From the NCBI GenBank assembly GCA_001599935.1, contig BCIJ01000009.1, positions 176,226-240,225 on the forward strand: DNA of 64,000 nt. Direction: 5' to 3'. Position 1 is the stretch's first letter, and each line of letters begins with the position of its first letter. This DNA comes from Holtermannia corniformis (taxonomy: Eukaryota; Basidiomycota; Tremellomycetes; Holtermanniales). The notes beneath the pieces were generated by a model. The model was not told where the DNA came from. It searched no databases and saw only the letters and a list, made by a program, of their open reading frames with translations. A program made the translations under genes and the position numbers. Positions 13,630-23,194 of this stretch are shown piece after piece.

Positions 13630-14663
13630 ATGTCCTCATTCCTCTCAAAGAGCCGCAAGGTGTGTACCGCGCGAGTAGACATGCCAAGCTGACCTTACAG
13701 ATCGTCGCGATCGGTCGCAACTACGCCGCGCACGCCAAAGAGCTCAACAATGCCGTCCCAAAGGGTCCGACCCCACATGTCCGAGCCGAGCCGAGCAAGC
13801 TGACATTGCATCACAGAACCCTTCTTCTTCCTCAAGCCTACATCGTCCTTCTTGACGCCGTCCCAGGGTCCGATCGAGATCCCCAAGGGCGTCGTGGCGC
13901 ACTATGAGGGTGTGTACCTCTGCGCCCGTGGACCGGGTCAACACTGAGCGCGAGCGCCTCAGTCGAGCTCGCGGTCGTGATTGGCAAACAGGCGCGCAAC
14001 GTCCGAGCGGCAGACGCCGAGGACCATGTGGCAGGCTATGGTCTGTGCTGTTCTCGTCGCGCTGGCCCGCGTCGCGCTGATGCGCACAGCGCTCTCAATC
14101 GACATGACGGGCCGCAACGTTCAGGACAAGGCTAAAGCCAAAGGTCTGCCCTGGTCCACCGCGAAAGGGTTTGACACGTTCACACCGATCGGGTCAGCCT
14201 CTGCTCCGTCCTCCACGTCCCGACTGTTAATCATCCCTCGCAGGCCGTTCATCCCGAAAGCGCTCCTGCCGTCCGTCATGACGACCGCATCGGCCGGTCT
14301 GAGTTTGGCCGTCAACGGCGTACAGAAGCAAGCGGGCGTGACGAGCGACATGATCTTCTCCGTCCCGGCGCTGATTGAATTCGTGAGCGGGATCATGAAA
14401 CTCGAGGTGGGTCGTGTGGCGCTCGCTGTGAGGGTGCGCTGACGCGACGCTACAGGAAGGAGACGTCATCTTGACCGGTAAGTCACTTTCCAGTAATATG
14501 CGCGGCGTCTGACACCGCAGGCACACCCGCCGGCGTCGGACCCGTCAAGGCTGGCGAAAAGATTCACGCCGCATTGACCTACCCCGGCCTCGAGGGCAAA
14601 GAGGTCTCGAGCTTTGAGTTTGACGTCGTGGACAAGGTTGGCGGATACGAATTCAAGCCGTGA
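13630..14663 (+). CDS. FAH-family hydrolase, FAHD1-like acylpyruvase/oxaloacetate decarboxylase
   Basis: Members of this family cleave acylpyruvates or decarboxylate oxaloacetate using Mg2+ in mitochondria or cytosol. The ATG at 13630 begins MSSFLSKSRK, then an intron, then IVAIGRNYAAHAKELNN, the FAHD1 signature. It continues FFFLKPTSSFL, the metal-binding region (AHYEVELAVVIGKQARNV, with Glu-x-Glu), ALSIDMTGRNVQDKAK (third acidic ligand), GLPWSTAKGFDTFTPIGPF, and GDVILTGTPAGVGPVKAGE near the end, stopping at 14661-14663. Seven introns are present; one exon is only 22 nt (EGDVILTG). Length is about 235 residues, normal for FAHD1. Its stop lies 31 bp from that of the convergent succinyl-CoA ligase gene. 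Confidence 0.92.
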
Positions 14664-14694
14664 TGGATCGACTGCATGGCTACACTGGCATCTC

Positions 14695-16417
14695 TCACTT
14701 TGCCTCTTCGACGGCCTTTGCAGCCGCTTCGTCGAGACCGTCTGTGGCTCATCAGTCTCCCTCTCGATGAGTCGTCACCCAACACACCGTAAGGGAAGAT
14801 CTTGAGTCCCGACTCCTTGATCATCCTGTCACTGTCAGCCAGCCGTCCTTCTCGCACGGCAGGACCCACTTCTTCGCCTCGGCCTCCTTGGTGCCCTGCA
14901 ACCGGACGATCAACGGGATCGTCAACTGAAGTTCCTTTGTCGCCTTGATGATGCCCTCGGCAATCACGTCGCAGCGCATGATGCCGCCGACTATCGGTCT
15001 CGTCAGTCGGTCCAACGCCGCGAGGCAGACACACGCACAAATGTTGACAAAGATGCTCTTGACCTTTTTCTCGGACAAGAGGAGCTCAAACGCCTTTTTG
15101 ACGGCGTCGGCGGTCGCGCCACTATAGACCACGTTAGCTAGGGCTCTGATGGCGTTGGAGTGATCACGGACCCGCCGACATCCAACTGCGTCACATCAGT
15201 GATTGCTTCATGGCGTACGAGGCCGACGTACAAAGTTTGCTGGCGAACCGCCGTGCAGGTTTAAGACGTCCATGGTCGCCATGGCAAGACCGGCACCGTT
15301 GACGAGACAGCCAATGTTGCCGTCAAGCTTGATAAAGTTGAGGCCGTACTGGGCATGTCAGCCGAGTGGCAGCTGTCAGCCAAGATGTCCACCTTGGCAG
15401 CCTCGACCTCTTGAGGGTCCTCCTGCGAGACGTCGCGAAGCTTGAAGACGTCGGCTTGACGGAAATCGGCGTTGTCGTCGAAACCAAACTTGGCGTCCAT
15501 GCTGCGCGGTGTGAGTAAACCCCCGGGCTGTCAAGTCAATAACCGACCAGAGCACCTGGCCATCACTGAGTTCGGCCAAGGGGTTGATCTCAATCTGCGT
15601 CGCGTCCTTTTCCTTGAAGATGGTGTAGAGCTTGTTGAAGACGTCGGCCGCGTTGGCCTGCGCCTTGTCCTCGAACCCAAGCTGCTTTGCAAGCTTCAAC
15701 CCGTCCTCTTTCGAGATGCCGTTCTCAAAGTCGAGAGTGGTGGTGATGATGGCTTCGGGCGTATCGTGCGCAACGTCTTCAATGTTCATGCCGCCCTGGG
15801 ACGAGGTGACGAGGACGGGGAGCGAGGTCGCACGGTCGTTGAGGATGGCGGCGTAGTACTCCTTTTGAGGCGGCATGCGCTGAGCGAGCATGATGGCGTT
15901 GCAGACACGACCGGCGGCACCCGTTTGCTTGGTGATGAGCTTGGCACCGATCATCTTGCTCGCATACTCCTTGGCCTCGGCGGGACTGTGAGGGCATCAG
16001 TGCCGTTGAATCGCTCAATACGGGGCACTGACGAATCGACCATGTGAACACCACCCTGGAATCCAGAGTCAAAGTGACCCTTGCCACGACCACCGGCCAG
16101 CACCTGGGCTTTGATCACGAGCTCCGATGTGTCTGTTGCGAGCTGTCAGCGCTGTCGAGACCGCACGTACGCACGCACCAAACGACTTTGCGACCTCTTC
16201 AGCTTCCGAGGGCGAAAAGGCCGGGAGCGCCTTTGGTGTCGGGATCCCATACGAGTTGAGCAGCTGGACAGACTGGTACTCGTGGATAGACAGGTTGCGG
16301 CGCTGGGACGCGATGGCTTTGGTGGGCTGGTGAACCGGAACTGTCAGCTCTGCTCTGGTGATCGTTTGTGCGACTGACCCGCGGAAAGGCCCGAGCTGCA
16401 GTGATCGCCCTGAGCAT
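14695..16417 (-). CDS. LSC2: Succinyl-CoA ligase (ADP-forming type) beta subunit, mitochondrial
   Basis: This is the nucleotide-binding beta subunit of TCA-cycle succinyl-CoA synthetase in the mitochondrial matrix. The ATG at 16417 gives [13 protein letters not shown], then a 52-nt intron, then [19 protein letters not shown]: a clear presequence followed by the first beta-subunit motif. The intron acceptor chosen is the AG after GGTTCACC, the only one with both correct frame and normal length. The ATP-grasp region follows ([16 protein letters not shown]), then [33 protein letters not shown], the [20 protein letters not shown] motif, [17 protein letters not shown] and [13 protein letters not shown]. 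It ends [14 protein letters not shown]. One exon is 14 nt (15172-15185, encoding LDVGG). Total is about 430 residues. Confidence 0.95.
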
Positions 16418-16627
16418 GACAAGAGATTCCCGAGTGGTGAGTTGATACAAGACTGTGAAATCACCCGCCAGTGAGCTTGAGCGCATTCTCGACCGACGGC
16501 CCAAGGGGTTCCACCACCGAGCTATCCCCGACTTACGCCGAGAGTGGCACCCAGCGAGTACAGTACATTGCATCCGTAGGCAGCTTCTACCTGTACGACA
16601 AGAGCATGGCAGAGGCAGCGAAGCAGC

Positions 16628-17627
16628 TCAGAGCTCGGCGCGCTCGGGCTTGACACCGGCTTGGTTCTGCAGCGAGAGATAGGCGTTCCATGGAATGTTG
16701 ACGCCGTTGATGAGCAGCAACCGGTACTGCAACGGGACAAACTGGGCGGGTCAGTCGGTTGGCTGTAGACATTAGCTGTGGACACTCACTGCCTGGATGA
16801 GAAAAGGTAGTCTAGTCAGTCATGCGGTTCCAGATGCACTCGTGCCATAAACGCACCATGTTGACGGCCTGAACGGGGATGAACCTGCGCGAGCGTCAGT
16901 GTCAGGCTCGTTCCAGCAAACCTGCTGCTAAATAAGACCGATACTCACACCTTCCAGTTCGTCTGCAAAGTCGGCACGAATTGCTTTAATCACAACATCA
17001 GCGACAGCCCCGCGCGCTTCAGCAGCCCAACCCACCGCGCTCCACTTCTTCTTGACATCCTCAATCCCCTTGCCCTCCAAAGCCGTCATGACCGAGAAGA
17101 AGCCTGTGACAGCGAGCCATCAGCAGCCGGCAAAGTGGCATTGCCGCAACGCACCGGTCAGTACCACGGGCGCAAACACAAACTGGTCCAAAGCGACGCG
17201 CTTGGCGACAGCAGGCCAGATGGATCCCACTTTGGGAGTCGGAAAGTGCTTTTCGAGCGTTCGGAACCAGACGGTGACGGCCGGTGCGAAGATGAGACCT
17301 CCCCAGGCTACGATCCGTCTGGTGGTTGGTTAGCAGTGGCTGGGGACGCCAAGGACAAACCCAGTTCGAACGAGATCATGGTCTGATCTCTTTTTCTCAA
17401 TCAGCTGCTGTGCGACGACTGCGTCTCGTTAGGTTGGGTCAGGAGGACGTGCAGAGGACGTGCCATCACCGGTCGCGAACAACACCTGTAATTGATCAGC
17501 GATGACACGGTCGTTCTGACCACGTCCGAGCTATGCATAGCGGTACACTCACACCCGAGGAGACCATGTTGCCGATCACGGGGCTTCGCTTGAGAAAGGT
17601 TGTGTACGAGTTGAGCAGGCGGGCCAT
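16628..17627 (-). CDS. SYM1: Mpv17/PMP22-family inner-membrane protein Sym1
   Basis: Sym1/Mpv17 is a four-helix protein of the mitochondrial inner membrane that can form a channel and supports stress metabolism and mtDNA stability. The ATG at 17627 begins [20 protein letters not shown]. The signature [12 protein letters not shown], then [36 protein letters not shown], the Trp-containing loop, and [20 protein letters not shown] near the end all fit. Two splice oddities are needed for this product. The intron at 17463-17419 has a GC donor (GATG|GCACGT), required to keep TGD-VVAQ. A three-base exon GCA (16792-16790) encodes the single Ala in VNM-A-FVPLQYR. The stop is at 16630-16628. The gene is in tandem with LSC2. 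Confidence 0.92.
16790..16792 (-). other. SYM1: 3-nt microexon (GCA) of SYM1
   Basis: The preceding intron has donor GTGCGT, branch ACTGAC and acceptor CATCCAG; the following intron has donor GTGAGT, branch CGACTGAC and acceptor CGCCCAG. The retained GCA adds Ala between VNM and FVPLQYR, matching the residue spacing expected in Mpv17 proteins. Skipping it would delete one residue without a frameshift. Confidence 0.75.
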
Positions 17628-17879
17628 GTTGTCTATGGATGGATTGGGGTGATGTGAAACGAGAGACGAAGATGCCTTGCTGCTTGCTGATGCTGTCTAC
17701 CACTCTACCGTGTAACAAGGATGACTGTCGATCACGAGCCCCGAGTTATCGTTGACAAAGGGAAGCTCGCACCCCGCATCGGAGCAAAGTCAAAGTCGTG
17801 ATGTCACGAGTCCGAGTTTACGCCGACGATGCATGCTCTACTGATACAACGGCTGGACGCACTATACGAAACCTATCAG

Positions 17880-20800
17880 CTATCCTCGGCCCGTCTTGAC
17901 CTCGACCACGACGTTGGTGACCATGAGCACGAGATACGACGCGATCAGGCAGGTCGCCCATCTTCGGTCGATCAGGTAGTTGTTCAAAGGGACGAAAACG
18001 GCCGTGGCGAGCAGGATCAAGACGAGGCCGGCGGACGAGACCCAGAGTGTCGGAGAAAAGTCGATGTGGATGGCGCGGTGGTGTGGGTCGATTAGCATAT
18101 AGTAGGATCCAGCAGAGCCGACGCCCATGAGCAGGTTGAGCATCCTGCAGGACGTTAGTGGTGCACGGGGTGGCTAGTTCAGCGACGTACGGGCCACCCT
18201 GAGTAGGATGTCAGCGCCTACGTTATTGCCTTATCGAGGGGACTTACGAAGCAAGCGGCGTAAGCCATGGCCGGCGCAAAGCGCGCAACAGTCACATTCG
18301 CGACCAGGTCCGCCAAGCTGTTACCAACCGCAAAGACTGCAATCGTGCTTAGCGCATGGCTTGCGTGTATGCAGCAGACAACTCACTGGTCAACCCAACG
18401 ATCGCATCGCTCAGTCCCAAGATCTCGCCAAACGCCTGTAAAACATCCACAACGTGGTCTGCAATCACGGCAATCCAGACCATGGCGATAACAAAGCCCA
18501 GGAAGCAGCGCAGGATCCGCCATGGCTGACCCTCACCGTCGGTCGCGCAGTACAGCACGGTCATGGCAACTGCGAGAGCGGCAAGAGCACACGGTAGGAT
18601 GATCCACAGGTCGAGACCTGGCCAACATCAGCAAACACGCAGTTCATCATGCGGTCAACACTCACCGAACATGAAATAGGCTGTGATGACAGGACCGGCG
18701 AAACACTGCAATGCAGTCAAATACTTGTTAAAGCCCGCCACGTCCTCGCACTCGTCCTCGCTGCTGTCCGTCTCGGTAGCGATCGCCGCCCCGGCAGGAC
18801 TGAGCGCGCCGCTCTCCAGCGAGCCACTACTTCGCCGAGCCCGCGCCAACCGTCCAAGCGGACTATGCAGCGGGTTGAACGTGCCGTCTATCAAGTGATG
18901 CAGCTCATTGCCAACGCGCGCCATCTCGCCATCCTCCATGATCTCGTCGTCTGTCTCATCGTCGCGATCCGACCAATGCTCTTCCAGAGGCTCGTCGTCG
19001 GCTTCGGGGAGAGCGATGCCGCCTTCTTGACGTACAGCATCGTCGACGACAGGTAGAGTGATCGTCAGGGCGAAAACAGTCGGGGTCACGAGTACGGCGA
19101 GGATACGGCCAAGCCATGATTTGTGGCGAAACGACTGCAGCGAGGGGAACAAGCGATGAAGGACGGCACCCAGCAGTCGGCGCAGTCTTTTCCGCTTGGA
19201 CGTCGACACCGACGACGGCGAACCAGGAGAGGGAAGTTTGGCCGTCGCTGGCGGGCTCAGTACATCTGGTTGCGACTGTTCTCCCGATGGACCAACGAGG
19301 CTGATGCGCGGTACGTGTGTCTTGCGCTGTCCATCCGAACCGAGCGTCGAATGCACCGGCTTGATGGTCGATGAGGTTGAGAAACCGGAAGTTGCGGCCG
19401 CGTCCCCAACGCTCAGCGCATCCTCCCAAGGATTCAACTCTTGCTGGAGTGTTGCCGAATTCACTGGAGTCGCATTTGCTGCTTGCGTCCCGGACGAAGG
19501 GACAGACGTCGATCGCGCAGAAGAGACGTTTGCACGAGGCTCAAGCGTCGGGCTGTGCGATGCAGTACGCTTGAGCTTTGGGTTGTGCGAGGCAGCTCGT
19601 GGCCGCCGCTGGATGTCTGGGAACAAGAAGCCGTTGCCCGTCGGCTCGCGTGTCGGTGATGGCTGAGGGACGTGCATGCCCAGCGTGGCGATGCCAGCCG
19701 TCGCCGCTGCTGCATGACCGAAAGCTATGCTATGCCGGTGCTGATGGCCGAGATGAGCGTGGCTGTGATAATGACCCGCCGCAAACGGCCCTGCGCCAGA
19801 GGTACTACCGACAAAGTAGTCTGACGCCGGATCCGTCCCAATTGGCGTGTTGCTGTTCGAGGTGGCTGCCGACTCGCGCAAAGAGTTTACGACATCACGA
19901 AACTCGATTGCACCGAGCAGCGAGAAAGCTGGACGGGGTGTATCAAGCGGAAAGTGATCCATCGGATTCACAGTTGACGAGTGCTGGCCAAGTGGGGTTG
20001 TAGCAGGGTAGAGAAGGGATTGGCCGGGTGGAGACAGATACGAAACTGACGACTGCGAGCGACCACGACCGTTCAACCTCGATGCACGCGGCGTGGAGGG
20101 TGACAGCAACGACGAAGACGAGTTGCGCGATGGGATGGCCGGTCGTACCTCTGCTTCCGGAATCTTCAAGTTGAGACTCGGGCGTCCAGCAGTTGGCTCA
20201 GCGTCGGTATATGCAGGCACTTGGTCTTGATCTGCGTCCTCTGGCACAGCGATGTCCTCATCGATCCACCCGTTCTTCTCACTCTCTCGTCGTTGGCGTT
20301 CTTGAATCCAATTACCGGCGACCACGACGGCGACATAGAGTACGTAGAGCACAATCATACCGCCCGACTCCCAGAATGACAGCTTGCCATCGGCGAGTAC
20401 CGCGATCAAAACAGACACGGCGGCGGTAAAGAAGGAGACGTCGCGAATGAACGGGTAGCGAGGAACGTGAAAGGGTCGGACGAGTGCGATGGTTCCAACA
20501 ACCACGCTGACGACTGCTATGGGTCAGTTCAGTGCTTGCAAGTGGCAGCGAGTCTGGGCATGACGCGACGTTTGAAGCGTGCCAGATGTGTAGTCTCGGC
20601 GACTCGGGCCCATCAATGGCCCGGTCGTGTTCCACGGGACATCTGCGTCTTTGGGACAGACAACACTGGCTAACCAGGCATACGCTCGTGCGCTCTGCGG
20701 CTCACGCTGCGCCAGCGCTTTACCCTTCGGAGCAGGTACCGAACCCATGTGATCACGAGAGATCCGCAGCTCGAGTGACTGTCCGGGGCACTTTTGGTGA

Positions 20801-22601
20801 AGCAGCGACATGTAACCAGGCTAGCTCGGCCGACAATGCGAGATAGAGCACAAAGCAAGCAAGCTGATCGCAGCACAGCCAGGGCGAAGAGTCAAGAAGT
20901 ACATAGACACGTCGACTTGGCAACTTGGGCCGCGTCACGGCCAGCGCTCACAGCTGGGAGACTTCAAGATCGCTTGACCCAAGGCGGTGAGCCCTACATG
21001 CGGTAGCCCTCAGCTAGGCGATGGAACGCACCCGCGTCATGAGATGTGACGCGGGTCAAACAACCAAAGAAATAGCTGGGCACTTTACGCACACACGCTC
21101 AGCGCCGTGTTCATGGACTTTTTCATTGGCGATTTCAGTCGGTCGCGTCCGGTGGATGGACAAAACTGACCACGAAGCGGCTAAAGACCAGCTAGCCGTT
21201 CCACGTTTGCGATCTGGACCATTAGATGGTCGGACCGCTAGATGACCTAGCCATCCTTCGCGGTGCAGCCTTGTTTGTTCTATCTGTGAGCGCCAAGACC
21301 GTGCAGCATGAGCTCGAGGTCAGGCTGATCAATATAATGTAAGAGGCAGCGGCCTAGAGTGATCGCGACAGACTGACGCGTTCAAGACGAGTATTGTTCA
21401 GGCTGAGAGTCGGGACGCAGGTCACACATGCAAGGTTGCATGCCATCCCGAATGCCGTCAGCCGCGCGGACTAGATTGATAGGAATGATGCGCACTGGAC
21501 AGTCGTGGTTTGACTAGGGACATATGAACAGGACCTATACTGCGCCTCACTTGCACCCCAGCGGCAGGGCCCCTATGCGCGCACACGAAATCCCATGTAC
21601 AGCTGCCTACAAGTAGGTCGCTAAAGCTCATGACAAGCGTCTCATGCTAGCAGCTGTGCCCTGGGCTGCATGACCGCGCACGCGGGTTGCCAAAACCGAC
21701 CAGCCGGTCGTACACGGATGCGCTCAGCAGGCTTCACCGTGACCACGCTGAACCGTGCAGGCAGGTCACTCGACGCAGTCATATCCGGTACGGTCACATG
21801 GTGAGACGGGACCAAGTTCGACCCCCAATTATCTGAGCGCAAGCTTCCACTGCGCTGTGCGCAACTGAACAGCTGTAAGCGTGCTAGCTGACCCGAAAGT
21901 GACGCTTGGTCGAGAAGATGACGATCAACGAGAGCTCGCGCCAATCGCGCCAGTTTTGCGTCTGAAATCCAACGTCTTGGTCGAGCTGACAGCCAAGAGA
22001 CTTCGTCTAGCACACGGCTGCTAGAGGAAACCAAACGACCGACAGCTCGCCATGAGACCCACAAGACCCACAGCCCTTACCAACACTCACTAAAGGTCGC
22101 AGCGCCAATCAGCTCGCCAACCGCAAGCCCCATGGTGCCGCCCCTGACGGCGCTATAGGTCGAAAACACGTCTGGGCTGCCATTGCCAAACGCGAGAAAC
22201 GTGACGCCAGCGGTGGATTCCGAGAGACCTAGGTGGTTGGCAGCCGTTGCGAGGTTTGGGCAGAAGAAGTCTGATGCGACGATGCCGATTGATGTGAAGA
22301 GCAAGAGGAGGAGTAGAGTGAGGGCTGAGAGGTAGAGCGGGCGGAGGGCCGGTGGGAGCGCTGCGTAGATGTCTTCAGACTGGTGGTTGGTCAGTGATCA
22401 GTGTGCGAGCGGGAGACGGAGAGTACGCACGATCCAATCATGCTCGTGGTCTACGGGTACGCCGTCCAGAGTGCGTTTGAGCAGTAAAGTGGTCGAGACA
22501 TCGCCACTGGACCCATGATCGTGTGAGAGACGGGAGAGTGCGAGGTGGAGAGTGATGGAGAGAGCGAGCAGAGCCCAGACTATGCGTGGGCTGCGCTGCA
22601 T
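17880..22601 (-). CDS. Sodium/calcium-exchanger-family cation antiporter (NCKX6/Ecm27-like)
   Basis: This is a multi-pass Ca2+/cation antiporter, probably of an internal membrane (vacuole, ER or mitochondria; not decided by the sequence). The ATG at 22601 begins MQRSPRIVWALLALSITL, a signal-anchor-like helix. Alpha-1 repeat: STAGVTFLAFGNGSPDVFS (GNGSPD), then GELIGAATFTVVSVVVGT. After several helices comes a long cytosolic Ser/Pro-rich loop of about 370 residues, including a His-rich patch (YHSHAHLGHQHRHS). Alpha-2 repeat: GLTIFAVGNSLADLVANVTV, then FGGPMLNLLMGVG, and final helices ending VVEVKTGRG. The single-codon junction AT-FT-VV is split by an exceptional 1574-nt intron (22090-20517), and FGGP requires an 8-nt exon (18198-18191). 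Total is about 930 residues. Substrate cannot be set from the sequence. Confidence 0.9.
18191..18198 (-). other. 8-nt microexon of the cation exchanger
   Basis: The exon GGTGGCCC encodes Gly-Gly and two bases of Pro within the conserved alpha-2 sequence CF-GGP-MLNLLMG. It is flanked by a GTAAGT-donor intron (branch GCTGAC, acceptor CTACTCAG) and a GTACGT-donor intron (branch ACTAAC, acceptor CCTGCAG). Skipping it would shift the frame in the transport site. Confidence 0.85.
20517..22090 (-). other. Exceptionally long (1574 nt) intron of the cation exchanger
   Basis: The donor TTTA|GTGAGT and the acceptor CTGACCCATAG|CAGTCG join codons into GAATFTVVSVVVG, exactly the exchanger motif. Virtually every other intron in the window is about 45-70 nt. 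The interior has no recognisable coding exon, no TE protein and no obvious terminal repeats. It contains perfect inverted repeats (21030-21056 and 21217-21231) and a 140-codon open frame in sense (22064-21642) with no recognisable domain. An old insertion is the simplest explanation. Confidence 0.75.
21030..21056. repeat. Perfect 10-bp inverted repeat ACCCGCGTCA-7-TGACGCGGGT
   Basis: The arms ACCCGCGTCA (21030-21039) and TGACGCGGGT (21047-21056) are perfectly complementary around the 7-nt loop TGAGATG. It lies inside the long exchanger intron. It could form a strong hairpin in RNA or be a dimeric protein site (it holds ACGCG and TGACG cores). Confidence 0.7.
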
Positions 22602-23194
22602 CGTGTTGGTTGGCTGGTCGTGTGCTGTGCTACAGACCCATCGTGGTGAGCAGACTACTTGCAATTGCCGCACCAAAGGAACGCGTTCAGCGTCATGCCA
22701 CGCCGAATTCCGAGTTATTCCTAATTCATTAGCATGGGATATCGTAATAGCATTAGCCAGATCAACCTAATGCACCCATTACAGTCATCCTGTGGCTGAT
22801 CCTAATCACGTCGTAATCCCATTAGCGACGTGATCCTAATCCAATTAGCCGGTTTTCCTAATCCCACGTGAGCATACCGCGCGGCGAAATTGGATCTGCG
22901 TTTGCGGCCCGGGTCTCCTATTGGCCGCGTTTAGGTCCCGCCGGCCCGATTGCAGGTCGAGAGCGAGCGAGAGCAAACACTCGACCGGACTTAACATCCT
23001 TCTCGCCCGTCAGTCTCTCTGCGCTCGCGTCTCTCGCGTTCAGTATCGTAGCTGACTCGCACTCCTCGCTTGCTCTTCCAACTCGGGTCGTCACTCGTCT
23101 CGCATCCGCTACCTCGCTCACTCGCTCGTTTAATCCGCCGGTTTGGGATCTTCAGACTCTCGACGCTCACCACTCTTGCTCGCGTGCTTGAAAA
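22602..23194. promoter_or_regulatory. Divergent promoter between the cation exchanger and NDE1, with a pyrimidine-rich leader
   Basis: This 593-bp gap separates two divergent start codons. Its centre holds the CCTAAT/ATTAG cluster (22720-22862) and a CACGTG box at 22865-22870. The NDE1-proximal third (about 22980-23160) is rich in CTCGC/CTCTC repeats, typical of a strongly expressed fungal 5' leader. No coding exon is supported. Confidence 0.6.
22720..22862. promoter_or_regulatory. Cluster of nine CCTAAT/ATTAG elements with an embedded long palindrome
   Basis: CCTAAT occurs at 22720, 22766, 22801, 22835 and 22857, and the inverse ATTAG at 22728, 22752, 22821 and 22844, all within 143 bp. The central part 22805-22834 reads ATCACGTCGTAAT-CCC-ATTAGCGACGTGAT, a 13-bp stem with a one-base bulge and a 3-nt centre. 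TAAT cores suggest homeodomain-type binding and the CACGTC/GACGTG arms suggest a bZIP or bHLH factor. Function is inferred from position only. Confidence 0.55.

Noticed and set aside
21642..22064. 140-codon sense open frame inside the long exchanger intron, a possible nested gene or extra exon
   Set aside because: No ATG-based start, no splice sites that fit the exchanger frame, no recognisable motif; the exchanger motif is complete without it.
20541..22085. Transposon inside the exchanger intron
   Set aside because: No terminal repeats, target duplication or transposase remnants visible by eye; kept only as an unexplained long intron.
22868..23191. Open frame just upstream of NDE1 that could extend its N-terminus
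   Set aside because: It is out of frame with MAFRQL and made of CTCGC/CTCTC leader repeats; the MAFRQL exon already gives a good presequence.
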